Part shown: in pieces, positions 13,801 through 24,800 of the stretch | How the letters are laid out: the number at the start of each line of letters is the position of its first letter | Numbering within the stretch: the stretch's first letter is position 1 | Notes under the pieces: generated by a model | What the model saw: only the letters and a program-made list of their open reading frames with translations | Database searches by the model: none | Told to the model about the DNA's origin: nothing | Translations under genes and position numbers: made by a program | DNA from: Phoronis australis | Taxonomy: Eukaryota; Phoronida; Phoronidae | DNA length: 62,000 nucleotides | Direction: 5' to 3' | Assembly (NCBI GenBank): GCA_002633005.1 | Contig: NMRA01000003.1 | Span: 970,492-1,032,491 of the forward strand

Positions 13801-16800
13801 TTGTACTATAAAATAGTAAAACTAGTAAAACTAAAATGACGAGCGTCGGTACTAAAATATATTAAAATATCCCCACGTATTGAGCGATGTGCTCTTTCTC
13901 AAGGGTCTGTAGCACACCCTTGAGAAAGAGCGCAACGCTCGATACATGGGGATATTTATATTTTAGTACCGACGCTCATCATTTTAGTTTTATTAGACGT
14001 GTTTTACTATTTCATATTTTTATTCGTTGGAAACTGCATGGCATTGCAACATCTGTTTGTACTATACTTAGTATGTCTGTGTTCCATTTAGATGTGTCGC
14101 AGATAAATGCACTTATTTTCTTTCATCCATTAGGTTATCCTCCGCAGGGAGCACCCCCCCAACAAGGGTATCCACCTCAAGGTATGTGCACAGTACATTC
14201 ATTGATTTTTGCAGTGTGCAGTGCGCTGCGCACTGTTTATAACCGAACATTAGAATGTTCCAAGGCAGTTCTGGTGTTGAGACAGTTGTGAACTGAAATC
14301 CCAAGTTGATAAAAAGTGTCGTATCATTTGTAGGAGGTCCTTGAGTAAGATCTGTTCAGTTGGGATGTGTAACACTACTGGAAGGATTCTATTGGTGACT
14401 TGTTTGTTACTGTTTTCATTGTCAGGCCGTGTATACAACTTCTGATGACTGGGTGCATTCATTATTATGTAATTCAATTCTTTTTTAATTACGTTCATTG
14501 AGGTGAATTCATTGAACCTTTAAAAAATAAAAACAAAAATGTATAAAATAACGTCATTCTAAAAGTTTGAAGGGTTCACCTTTTGATGAGTTTCTGTCGA
14601 CAAATTGAAGAGAATGTCCATCCCTGAGGAATTATCTTTTTCCGAGATTTGTGTTGTGAATTTATACCAGTTGTCAGTATCGTGGTGAAAAGCGAGTTCG
14701 TCTTTACAGTTGCTTTCCGGTGATGGCTGCTCCTCCTGTTGCTTAGTTTCTACCAGCTTTTTCTGGCAGTCTAGTTACTGTGTTCACCCTATTTGGTAGG
14801 CGTGGTGCGTAATGCTCCATTACTGCAATGCAAACATTTCAACAAACACTCTGACTGAAATTACAGACACTAAATGTTGTTAACTTTTGAAATTGGATTG
14901 ATGTCTTTTTTCATAGCAGAAAATTGTTCCGTTCTGGTGAATGGAAGTTGAGACTTGTCACAAAACAAAAAGAGTTGGTTTGTTGAATTCAATTAGAACT
15001 TGCAGTCTTGGTGTCAGTGTTCAAAAACTGTGCTCTTGCACTGATCTGGTGCACAACTGAGTGAAACGCATACTGTTAACTGTTAATGTATCCTTTCTTA
15101 TAAGCGTGAATTTTCTTCCACTAACCAAGGTTACCCTGCTCAAGGGATGCCCCCAATGCAGGGGTATCCCCCCCAAGGCTACCCCCCACAAGGTGAGTAT
15201 GTGAGTGTGGCGATATCATTTTGTTCACTTGATCGTCAGCATGGTTTATTCAGTCTTGCTTTCGTTAACTACCCTCGACCTTGGACAAAGGTGATGAAAA
15301 ATGCTGCCACATGATCTAGACGTGGAGTGCTCAAAAGCGTTTCATTGAGATTAAGTCTTTAGATCCAAGTTAGATAGTGACATCGTCTCAACTACCATAT
15401 GCCAGATGGTTTTTGGCAAATTATGCCTCACACTGATTAAACATCAAGGTCATCGCTGTAAGTACCTTTAGTGCATAGAGAGACCCATCAGGAGCCCACC
15501 GATGTCTTTTATTCATTCCAACTCAAACAAATATTCCTGTAGTCAAACTGCTCCAAATTGGATTACGAGAGTAGTTGTTATTGGAATTAAAGACATCAGC
15601 GGCCTCCTTAGGTGTCGCTCTATGCGTATAAGTTACTTGTAGCAACGTGATTTTGATGGTTTAATCAGTGTGAAGCATAATTTGCTGAAAAGTTTCCGGT
15701 GTACAAAGGGCCTATTGGATGGCCACCATACCTACTGCACCATACCTACCTATTGGATGGCCACCATACCTACTGCACCATACCTACCTATTGGATGGCC
15801 ACCATACCTACTGCAACTTAAGACGGTGGCACTGTAAAGATCCAAGTGTGTCTCGTAAACCTTGTTTTTGTGAAATGTTGAATGTTGTATTTGCCTTGTT
15901 GATCTGTTTAACTGAAACAACCAGTGGTGCTGCTTTGTTAGTTATTGGCTATGCTAATCTTTTCTTGCCAACTTCCAGTTACCAAGGAAACGTTAGAAAT
16001 GAATTACAGTAACTGTTGCTTACTAACATGGCTAACTTAGAATGGATTGAAATACGTCCATGTAACATGCACTAGAAGTTATCACATTGTGCTTTAGATT
16101 TAGTTTTTGTTATGAAGAAAACGCATGAAAAGGATAGATTCTTGGTATTTTACTGGAATCAGCTTAGTGTGATTACGGATGGTTGGATGGACGAGCTAGA
16201 GAAAGTCGTCTCAAAACCAAGACATTTTGATAAAATAAGTTGCACATGTCTTCGAATGACAATAATTCTATTCCAGAAATTATGTACTATTGGTTGGGAG
16301 GGGGGAGGTGAGGGGCCTATTTTGCCTCATCAGGCATTGTCTCAGATTGGTGTTTTGCCTTGTCAGGTATAGAGGAAAAATATCAGGTAGGTAAACGACA
16401 GAAATGGTGACCCGGGAGAGTAGTTTTGGGTGGGATTTTTCATCTTTATTTGGTATTGTCTCAGCCGGATTCCCTTTTTCCCGGTTTATCATCTTAATTG
16501 TTGGTCTGCATTTTCAATGTGCATCTTTCAGTACATTGACTTCACTGATTTTAACCAATCACTGATTGAGCCCACTACTTGTAGTCTACCATTTGCCAAA
16601 TTTGCACAATTCACATTCTCATTTCTCAGACTACGACTTCTCCTCTTGACCTTTTGTGTAATTATGTGAGGGATTCCCTCTGATGATGGACACTTTGACT
16701 AAGCACTTAATATGTAAAGACATCTATAGTGACATCCGACTTAATCGCAGGTGCGTGGCAATTGTTTTTGAACTTAAGTGTGTCCACACATGGCCTACCC

Positions 16801-19165
16801 TAGAACAACTTGCAACTTACCACAATTTTAAGTGGAACCTGCCACACACACATATTTGATAACTAGGGTAAGACGGAAGTTGTCGGTCTGTGCAGGATTT
16901 GTGAACACATGGTGAAAAGGAGACTCGTCTGTATGTAACCATAGCTGATAATTACTTCCGTCTTGCCCCAGTTTGGCTAACTGGATCAGAGACGAGAAAA
17001 TCAAAGAAATGCAATTTTAAGTTGCAGTTAGCTTGAAGGCTTGCTAAGGCTTGTCTGATATATCTAGAGAGAACTTTTGTATGATTTACTGGGAACATAA
17101 CTTTGTTTAGAACTATGTGTCCGATATCTTTAATCAGAACCTGCGTGGTTATCATGGAATCTAGTTTTTGGCTTAAACCACTTGTCATTTTAAAACTGGC
17201 CTCAACATGTGTGCTTGGAAAGAATTAACAGGCTGTTACTACAGTAACAAACGAACTGGTCCAGCTTGGTTTTAGGTAATCATCAATTGTCAGTTAATAT
17301 TTTGAAGCCTAGAAATCACTTCAAATTTGAGTAAGGAACATCGTGAGACCAATTTCGTCTGTAAGTCATCTATATCAAAAGTTAATTTCAGATGGGAGGG
17401 ATGCGAGACCTCTGTGTGTACGATAACCACAGTAAGACCCTAAGTATTGCTTAAGTAAGAACAAAGTGTCTGATATCTTTTCAGGATATGCGGGTCAACC
17501 TGCAGGATACCCTCAACAGCCTGGTTATCCACAGGGTAATACATTCTACATTATTCTAAAATTTTAAACCATGCTGTTGTTACATTGTGAAATTCATTCG
17601 TGGTCAGATTAGCAACACTGGACTCACGAGACATGTATCTTCAGTGGCCATTCAGCTAATTGTACCTGGATAAATTACTCAAGGATGTTGCCCAGTAAAT
17701 GGAAACATGTAAAACAAATGGCTATAATGGATTATTTTCTGATAGTTTTATGGTTAACGGTTTATAGAAGCTTTGATCTAATTCTGGAAAAAATGTATCT
17801 TGCATATTTTTGAATTGGGTATTACCTTTATTGAATGGGAACAATTTCTTCAGTGTACTGGATATATCAGGTGTGTCACTTTGATTGACCGTTGCAGGAG
17901 GTCCGGCTCCCATGCCGACCCATTCCACTGTGGTAGTGACTCAGCCAGCAGTACATACCACTGTTGTGCAGCAGTTCCGTGAGGGCCCTGTACAGACTAC
18001 GTGTCCTCATTGCCATGCCAACATCGTTACGGCGACGTACTATGACACGGGCACTTTCACCTGGGTGATGTGTGCCATTTTATGCATTATTGGGTATGTA
18101 TGTTAGACGAGTTGTATCGGGTTAGCTATGAGGAAGAAGTAAGAAGTAGGTTGACTGTACTTCTGTTACGACCAAATCTCTTAACTTATTTTCATGTTTC
18201 CATAAAAATGAAGATAGCACACCAGCTCAGTTTGACAATTCCAGCATGTTCTGTGACTCTAGTAGCAATTTGTGCGTCATGGTTCCGTTTTTTAGCATCA
18301 GGTATTCCATCTGCCAAATGGTTGAAGAATTGTTGAGGAATTTGAGGAATGTCTTTTTAGTGTCAGAAATCTGACACGTTTGTGTTTAGACAGTTTGGCT
18401 TACACTCACTCGCCTAGTGGCAGTTTTATTTTTTGTTTGCCTCAGTGTGTATCAAGTTTAATGATCTTCATGTAAGTTGGCCTTTGCAACGTACGGTTAG
18501 GTGTATTCACACTCTCTGTGATATATATAGTGGGCACATAAGAGGAGGCAGTGTGGCCTAGTGGGATAAGTGTCTTCTTCTTTACTCAAGGTCATGGGTT
18601 TGAGTCCCACTGGGGCACACTGCTAGACCTCTGAGTCAGGTCTGTATCACCTCAGCCATGTTTTATCTGTATATTAATAAAGCCTAAAATGGTTCCAGGT
18701 GATCGGTGCAATGGGCCTACCCAAACGGCCTGCGTAACGCCTGCAATTATTTTTTATTAGTGGGCACATAAGGACAGCGTTCGCATAGGAACACTGCATT
18801 CGTTTTGTTAATGTACCCACATAATATCCAAACTGAAAGCAATGCTTATAACAGTATACACAGTTACAGTATTGAATAATGGGATTTTGTCCAAAATGCT
18901 TCATCCACTGGCATGTCTAACCCTGCCTAGAAATAGGAATATACTTAGTCTCAAAATAGCTATCACTAGGAAGTAAGCCATTTGAGGCATGGTGCTTTAA
19001 TTTTTGTACCTGTCAGGTTGCGTAGTTGTTTGTAACTCATTACACTGTGTTTGCAGATGTGATCTGGGCTGTTGTCTCATTCCATTCTGTGTGGATGGAT
19101 GCAAAGATGTGGTACACCAGTGTCCCAACTGTAAACAGCAGGTGTCCCGCTGGAGCCGGATGTAA
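1824..19165 (+). CDS. LITAF: LITAF-domain protein (LPS-induced TNF factor-like), 7 coding exons
   Basis: Coding exons: 1824-1887, 4140-4190, 14134-14181, 15130-15192, 17485-17535, 17898-18093, 19057-19165 (TAA). All joins are GT/AG and phases close; 582 nt, 193 aa. Residues 1-118 are Pro/Gly/Tyr/Gln-rich with repeated GYPPQG and an N-terminal PPPY (5-8), a PPxY site of the kind bound by NEDD4 WW domains. Residues 126-188 form the LITAF domain: CPHC (128-131), a hydrophobic [13 protein letters not shown] helix, [10 protein letters not shown], and HQCPNC (178-183). C128, C131, C180 and C183 are the expected zinc ligands, with the hydrophobic stretch embedding in one membrane leaflet. Family members act on late endosomes/lysosomes in sorting and degradation. 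The start is the Met at 1824, five bases into its exon; the frame may continue upstream (see 1-41). The paralogue LITAF versus CDIP1 is not resolvable. Confidence 0.9.
2146..2322 (+). repeat. 35-bp minisatellite, five units, left block
   Basis: Five consecutive 35-bp units start at 2146, 2181, 2216, 2251 and 2286. Two variants alternate (TGTTGTGTGAGGCC and TGTTGCATGAAGCC starts), giving a 70-bp higher-order period. Each unit contains the palindrome ACAATTGT and ends GTATAA. The array is interrupted by a transposon at 2323 and resumes at 3446. Overlapping antisense ORFs here are only a by-product of the repeat length. Confidence 0.93.
2323..3445. mobile_element. Non-autonomous DNA transposon (hAT-like), 1,123 bp, TIRs and 8-bp TSD
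   Basis: The two ends are inverted copies of each other for about 71 bp with only four mismatches (left arm 2323-2393, right arm 3375-3445), starting CACAGGCGCTTGGG and its complement. The element is flanked by an exact 8-bp direct repeat GTATAATG at 2315-2322 and 3446-3453, which is also part of the 35-bp minisatellite unit it inserted into. Eight-bp duplications are typical of hAT (and P) superfamilies. No transposase ORF is present, so it is non-autonomous. Superfamily assignment is inferred from TSD length and TIR alone. Confidence 0.85.
3446..3485 (+). repeat. 35-bp minisatellite, right remnant
   Basis: Directly after the transposon, the second target-duplication copy GTATAATG runs into TGTGAGGCCACAATTGTTGC and the rest of a 35-bp unit, ending GTATAA. 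This is the continuation of the array at 2146-2322, split by insertion. Confidence 0.9.
7772..7802 (+). other. Splice-flanked 31-nt segment resembling a LITAF CPxC exon
   Basis: A pyrimidine-rich stretch and acceptor end at 7771 and a strong donor (GTAAGA) starts at 7803. One frame reads [10 protein letters not shown], reminiscent of the CPxC knuckle that opens a LITAF domain ([10 protein letters not shown] in the real exon). Its 31 nt would shift the frame if spliced between the flanking phase-1 exons, so it is not a constitutive exon. It could be a relic of a duplicated LITAF domain or chance. Confidence 0.25.
9280..9480 (-). repeat. Fragment of the periodic (~145-bp unit) repeat family
   Basis: The sequence has the hallmarks of one unit of the family in inverted orientation: TTCCTTGATGGATATTCGTG, AAATTTGGCA, then CACCTCCTGTTGGC, which corresponds to the inverted CCAACAGGAGG(T/C) box. 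It is a single degenerate unit, so the boundaries are approximate. Confidence 0.45.
10140..10370 (+). repeat. Dispersed repeat, copy 1 of 3
   Basis: This stretch aligns with 35885-36105: both carry CAACTTAAGTC, CATTTTCGA(G/A)TT, GCA(G/A)TTTT followed by TTGG(T/C)CAA, CTGATGGT(T/G)TTGATGTTCT, TTTATGAGAGTA and GATTTTCGTTTC in the same order. A third, inverted copy is near 49040-49200. No coding potential is seen; element class is unknown. Confidence 0.65.
11600..12230 (+). repeat. Dispersed repeat, longest copy
   Basis: The first part (about 11612-11990) aligns with 32114-32490, sharing GTGTGTTGAGCTCC, AGCTAACGG, GCATGCAAAATCTG, GTTGCAGCCGTT, AATAAA(C/T)GTCAT and ACGCTCGTGACA. The last part (12055-12220) aligns with 1365-1510. 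This suggests a family at least ~600 bp long, with partial copies in the LITAF locus and in the ECI1/AP5Z1 interval. No ORF supports an autonomous element. Confidence 0.6.
13355..13515 (+). repeat. TAA/TAG-rich microsatellite
   Basis: About 160 bp of imperfect trinucleotide repeat (mostly ATA/ATT/TAG-type triplets). The low-complexity Ile-rich ORFs read on both strands are artefacts of the repeat. Confidence 0.9.
13500..13665 (-). repeat. tRNA-derived SINE, second family, antisense copy
   Basis: On the minus strand an A box-like TAAGTGGACTAGAGC is followed by CAGAAGGTCCCGGGTTGGAG and GTCCCGG, a tRNA-like head of about 70 nt with a B box. The downstream body (GACTTACATTCAT, then a CA(C/T)GTGAT-like block) aligns with a plus-strand copy at 28110-28245. 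Boundaries are approximate. Confidence 0.7.
13810..14012. mobile_element. Foldback/MITE-like inverted repeat, arms ~96 bp
   Basis: The left arm (13810-13905) and right arm (13917-14012) are near-complementary, separated by an 11-base loop. Matching blocks include AGTAAAAC at the outside, ACGAGCGTCGGTAC, ATATCCCCA and CTCTTTCTCAAGGG at the loop. It lies about 120 bp upstream of the LITAF acceptor at 14134. No ORF is present and no clear target duplication was seen. Such structures are usually non-autonomous DNA transposons. Confidence 0.85.
15712..15815 (+). repeat. 38-bp tandem repeat, ~2.7 copies
   Basis: Units start at 15712, 15750 and 15788 with CTATTGGATGGCCACCATAC; the third is partial. 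The copies are essentially identical, implying recent duplication. It lies in a LITAF intron. Confidence 0.95.
16780..16990 (+). repeat. MITE-like dispersed repeat related to 40222-40596
   Basis: Shared ordered blocks with the element at 40222 are TACCCTAGA, AACTTGCA, TTTAAGTGGA, ACACACATAT, CGTCTGTAT, GCTGATAATTACTTCCG and CTTGCCCC. The strong terminal inverted repeats of the other copy are not obvious here, so this is probably a degraded or partial copy. Confidence 0.6.
18543..18757 (+). mobile_element. tRNA-derived SINE, copy 1, with 15-bp target duplication
   Basis: The body starts with a tRNA-like head: A box region GTGGCCTAGTGGGATAAG, B box GGGTTTGAGTCCC. A ~150-bp body and a short AT-rich tail follow. 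It is flanked by an exact 15-bp direct repeat TAGTGGGCACATAAG (18528-18542 and 18758-18772), showing insertion by target-primed reverse transcription. A second copy of the family lies at 24289. It sits in the last LITAF intron. An AATAAA inside it belongs to the SINE. Confidence 0.92.
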
Positions 19166-20359
19166 ACCAGCACATTACCAGATCATCAGCTGTAAACACA
19201 GCTTGGGCGTTGCATATTACGTGTGTCTGTGTAGTATCGTTTCATACTAAATGTCTTTTCACTAGGCTTAGATCTGACTCAGACGTATTTTTTATTACTA
19301 GAAAGTAGGGTCTTCAAATGGAAAAGGGATTTCTTATGTTAAAGCGTAATAACCAAGAAAATGAAAACATTATATGCTTGTTCTCGTTGTTGGATATCAA
19401 ATGTAATTTGTATGAAATGTTGGTATATATTTGACCACAGGCGTCCAAATCTTCTGATCGTCAGCTGTACATTATACATGAAGGTATGACAGTCGCCCAA
19501 AATTTTAGAGGTGCCACATTTTGCTACCATATCAAACACAAACCTGCACAAGTTTCCAGAAAACTGGTCCAAAAACAAAGAGAGTTTAACCAGAACTGTG
19601 TACAAAAAGTTTAATTATCAGTGTGTGGCTGAAGTATTTGTACTAACCCCCCTCAAAAGTTCACCATGACAATTGCTTGATACTGATAGGCTGAGTGCAG
19701 TGTGACTTAATTTGACACGAAATTACTCAAATGTACCATTTTACCTAGGGCCCAAGCTGGACCACCCGCATTTAGGAGTATCCTGAGGACTGCTATTAAC
19801 GAAGGAAATGATGCAGAGATAATTTTGCTGCTTCAAAGCTATTAAGTCACCGTGTGACATTGATTTCATGCAGAAAAACTGCATTTTATTCACAACCCTG
19901 ATGGCCAAAGACTAACTTGCTTAAAACAAGATCAACCAGCATTTGAGAGTTATGACTGCATACCTTAATTTAAAGCTCGGGACTTCATGTCGAGCTGAAT
20001 TATGTAATGAGTTGTGTAAACAAATTACGAGGTGTATAGTTGGCTCGACATTGTATTCAACGTTATTGAAGAAATAATTCAGTCTATATTTGTTGTGAAG
20101 TTTGAATTTCTTTATCAAATTACAGTGCTGTCTGTCTGTTATTATGTACTTACATGCTTTTCACTCACTGAATACCGTTATTACATGTTTTATGAAAATA
20201 TTGTGATGTAAAATTATTTAGAATTTTTACTGTTACCTTGGAAGTCCTGGTAGAAGCAGTTTCCTTTTTGGTACAAATGATCCAGTGGTTCTTTCTTGTA
20301 TTGCTGTATTTTATGATCGTATATTTCTTGTATTTTTGTCAGGCATATACGCTGACAGT

Positions 20360-20412
20360 ACGTACATACATACATACAAACACACATACATACATAAACA
20401 CACACTCACGCA
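20360..20412 (+). repeat. ACAT/CACA microsatellite
   Basis: Imperfect tetranucleotide repeat of ACAT and ACAC units downstream of the LITAF stop codon, in the likely 3'UTR. Confidence 0.9.
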
Positions 20413-20825
20413 TATACTATGTTTACCTCTAAATAATTGTTAAAAAATACTCAATGCAGGAGATTTAGAAAAAGCAAATTGTGATACATTTTCGGTCTAC
20501 AGTGCATTGCACACTTCATTTGTTATTCAATAGTAAGTCTTTATTAGCAATCAATATGAAGACTACTAACTGCAAATATGACTAAGAATGGCATGACAAA
20601 GCCTAATTTTGCATTATCGTGAGAGACCTACAATCCAGTAAATCGTTGACAACCAAGGCTTTTATCAATCCCTTGGATCCTGTTGATCCGACCCCAATAT
20701 CGACCTCTCGCTGACGAGTGGCAAAAACGAAAAAAGGCGCTTGTTTTGCACATGCTGGTCATATTAGAGTCAGTGGTATCAGTATCGGCATAATTGTAGT
20801 TTGTGTGAGTGTGAGTGTAATATAC

Positions 20826-20831
20826 AATAAA
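20826..20831 (+). terminator. Candidate polyadenylation signal of the LITAF-like gene
   Basis: This is the first AATAAA I find on the plus strand after the stop at 19165, followed about 20 bases on by a GT-rich stretch (GAGTTGTGTTC). It would give a 3'UTR of about 1.7 kb. Transcript data would be needed to confirm it. Confidence 0.45.
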
Positions 20832-21253
20832 TTATTTACTCTTAAACAGCGAGTTGTGTTCACTCAAGGTTGACATCGAAACTGCGTTGTGAAATACATG
20901 TTTAAGGTAAGAACTGTGGCTAATGGTTGGTACATGACTTGTGCATTTTATTGGTGCTGAACTCATGAAGCATTAAGCATATTCTGATATATACTCCAGC
21001 AAGCCATGCAATTAGTGGGAATTCGAGTCTGGTTTCAGGTAGTGAAGGTAGACTTCGGGTACAGATTTGTGGGTATACGATAGAATTGCCAGTTTAGTAC
21101 ACTCTAAAATTTGGGAACCAAACTTGAGCTGACATTTAAGATTCTGAAAACTGGGGCGAGAGCGATTTTGGCATTCATCATATTTCTCAAATATTGGACA
21201 TTGCATCTTGTATCAAGTTTCAAAATAAACTTGGCAGTTCATCAATCAACGTT

Positions 21254-21259
21254 TTTATT
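21254..21259 (-). terminator. Candidate polyadenylation signal of ECI1
   Basis: AATAAA on the minus strand, about 570 nt after the ECI1 stop at 21830. With the LITAF signal at 20826 this leaves about 420 bp between two convergent genes. Confidence 0.4.
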
Positions 21260-21829
21260 CATCCCTATTGTGCCTTAAATGGAGGTGAAGGTCGTTTGTT
21301 GTAGATCATAATTTTTGGAATTAGGGGACCAATATTTTGGTATTTATAAAAAGCGGTCAATTTTCACTCCCAAACTGGATATTTTAGAATCTGTGTTTAC
21401 GAGTCTTTCCACACTAGGGGGAGCAGTCCCTCCTTCAGACTGCTACTGCCTGTATCTTCAGCAATTATTACACTTAGTTAACAAAGCTGGAAAATGTATT
21501 CATATTGAAATAATACTTAAATCGCTAATACATAATTCAATCACAGACAGTTCATATTGCCCAAAATTGTGCTCTGCACATAAAATAACTCACTGTCACA
21601 AGTCAACTTGCAGAGCCTCTAATTTGACTACGAAACGTCTTGGGACCATATCAATTCTATAAGTTGTAGAAATTGACCACTCTCATGATAAAATCGAGAG
21701 CACAAAGCCTATGGTTTATCGTACATAATTAATCATAAACTCAGTCATATTTCTACGTTAATGTTGATTGCATTAAGAAGGAATCATGGATGTTTTCCTT
21801 TGCAATACATCTTGGGTTCTGGTATTGAT

Positions 21830-24800
21830 TTATGATGCTTTCTTCTTCAAACTTTTTAAATACAACTCTAAAGTCTTCTGAACGCCGTCTGTCGTAATGA
21901 ACCTCACAAAATTGTCCACATCTTCATCTCGTTTCACTTGCAGCCTTTCAATGGCGTCCTTGCGCATAAGATTTTTGGATAAGGATCGGGCAACTTCTGC
22001 AAGAAAAAACACTTTGTAAGTCAGAAAGAGCAAAAGAACAAGATATTTGAATTGACATGTCTGACTGTCAATTTAAAGAGTGGTCATCGGATTTCTCTAG
22101 AGAAGAAACTGATGAAATGGGATGTGCTCTAGGAAAGTGCAAGCAGCTAAATGCAGATGTTGACACAGTTCAATGGTACGGCTGTTCTAGGTTGCGTACT
22201 ACGCCCTCCAGAAAAGTCCTGTTTTGCCTCATTTGGATAAAATTTCTCGGCCTGGTTCAATCTAACTGTCTTTGCAAGTTTACGGTTTACGCAAACATAA
22301 GAACATGAGGTACACTCCAGTTTCAGACAAATCCTGTTGAAATGGAACGAAGCTTATTTGTGACATATGTAGCAAACCTAGCTTCATGAAATGTGAGTAC
22401 TTGTCTTGAGCCAGTTTATCCAGAAATCAAGGATGCACGGCTTACAGTACATGCAAAAAGTAGTATCCTGTTGTGCAATTGCAGCTTTGACAACAGTGAA
22501 ATTTTCTTGCATTTGAATGTTAAGACAAAGAACTTTGGGTCACATTGCTTGATTATTTTTGGTATCCGTAAACACATCTTCGTATCTGAAACTTCGATGG
22601 AGACCCGTCACTCATTTGTGAGTAAAACGGTTATTCTTTGGAAACCATATTGAAACATCTTGACAGATAATAGCCATAGTCCACCTTTTGTCAGTCTGTC
22701 TTTAACAGTATCAAAGATTCTGTAACAAAATAACTCTGTTTGCATGCCAGGCATATCTAGGCCTGTCAGTACCCAGTGTCCAATATCATATTAGAAGTGC
22801 CGAAATCGACAGTTGTCCAATTTTAGTGCCATTAAGTAGAGTATACTACAATCAGCACATTACAGATATGGTGAATACTTAGATATTAAACTGACAATAA
22901 AGAATTCACAAAAAAATTGTTTGAACAATGAGCTGAGTATTTAGTCTATTTACAGCTGAGGGATATACTTGCATTACGCAGGCCTGACATCCTATTTAGT
23001 CTATTTACAGTTGAGGGATATGCTTGCATTACGCAGGCCTGACATCCTATTTAGTCTATTTACAGTTGAGGGATATACTTGCACTATGCAGGCCTGACAT
23101 CCTATTTAGTCTATTTACAGTTGAGGGATATACTTGCATTACGCAGGCCTGACATCCTATTTAGTCTATTTACAGTTGAGGGATATACTTGCATTACGCA
23201 GGCCTGACATCCTATTTAGAACATAATCTGTAATCTCTAACTAAAATCTCTGTTTTGCAAGTAAAAGCAACTTGTATGATATCTGTTATTTTTAGTAAGT
23301 TTAAATTTCAATCAAAACATCAAATTTCAGTTTCAAATTGTGTTCAGCTAATAAAACAACATTTATTTAAAAACTCAACTCATCGTATCAGTATTTTGTG
23401 GCCAGCAAAGTTGTTTTCTCACCACCAAGGCCTAACAAGAGCAATAGATGCTCAAAATTCATAATATATCTGGCTATAAAATTCAGGAAAAATTCATAAC
23501 AACTGGTAGTCGTGGTTACAACACAGCACAGACATCAACTCTGAGACAAAATAGTCTCACAGACCGTGTATGGTTTTGTATTCATTCTCACATCTTCATA
23601 AAACACAACTACACAAAAATATAAAAACTGAAAACAACATACACTTACGAACCTGGAATTTAGCTAGTTTCCCCTCGGATTGCACCATCAAAAATTTGTG
23701 TGACTTATAACACTGTATTTGCAACCGGACAAAGGAAATATATTCAAATGAAAAAAAGTATGTTTTTGCAACAAGAAGGAATGCACCATAACTGAGATTA
23801 AAAAATAAACATTGTGCGTATTGACCTAATCATGTGATGAATGATGATAGGCCGAGGGAAACAAAAAAATGTTTAAAGGAAGACGCTATCAACTAGATTT
23901 TCATTTATTTCAAATCCTTTTCCTTTTAATTAACCCAGTTTCACTTACCTGGGATCTTTATATATTCCTGCAGCTGTCGTTTGGCAGTCTCTACCACCTG
24001 TGCCTGCTCCACTGATTCATCGATCAGACCCACAGACATTGCCTCTTTGACACTGTACAATTTACCAAGCTGTAAAGCTTTCTCAGTCTCACGGTGTCCA
24101 ATGGTTCTCTTCATTGTTTCCATAAACCTGCCACAAGAACGAAGCATACATTACCTGGATATTCATGCCTAGACGAACACAATCACCTCAAAAATACATG
24201 CTAAAAAGAACATCCCGTTTGTCCATCACAACTGGTAGTGGACTGTCACAAAAGGGTGATGAGCAATCCTGGGTATTTTGATGGTGAACAAGGCAGTGTG
24301 GCCTAGCGTGACAGGTGCCCGCCTTCTTTACTCGAGGTCGTGGGTTCAAGTCCCACTGTGCCACACTGCTAGACACTTGAGTCAGGTCTCCAGCTCTTCA
24401 TCTCGGTTTTAACTCTATATAAATAAAGCACATAAATGGTTCCAGATGATCAGTGCAATGGGCCCACATGAGAAGCTTGCGTACGTGTGGTACAACCGTG
24501 CGTGTACCAGATGGTACAACATGTACCAGACCGCCTGCAACTTTTTTATACTCTGATGGTGAATTCAGGTGTCACAACAGAAGAAATCAATCCATGCTCT
24601 GTCATCATGATGGTAAACTATGATTCAACTTGTCCCATTATTATTGAAGGACACAGTAAAGTTAAGCATGTAGAAAAAATGTCCTAACCATAATGTGGTT
24701 CTGAAACATTTGAAACTCAAAAAGCGTTTCAGTTAATAAAGTTTTAGCTCTCTCGATAAAAACGTAGAAACTGTATCTCTTAACATAACCCAAAACTGTA

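Larger units (their letters stand above)
4191..14133 (+). other. Long LITAF intron (~9.9 kb)
   Basis: The interval joins phase-1 exons at 4190 and 14134. It contains the splice-flanked 31-nt segment at 7772, a short degenerate repeat of GCTAGGAC-like units near 8405-8447, a fragment of the periodic repeat family near 9280-9480, a very AT-rich stretch 9850-10050, dispersed repeats near 10140-10370 and 11600-12220, a TAA microsatellite, a SINE and a foldback element close to the acceptor. I see no other exon that keeps the LITAF frame. ORFs of 60-120 codons here look like chance. Confidence 0.6.

Noticed and set aside
18671-18680. AATAAA as LITAF polyA signal
   Set aside because: It lies inside the SINE in the last intron, before the final coding exon at 19057.
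22938-23219. CRISPR-like regular array
   Set aside because: The 55-bp units are directly adjacent with no unique spacers; eukaryotic tandem repeat.
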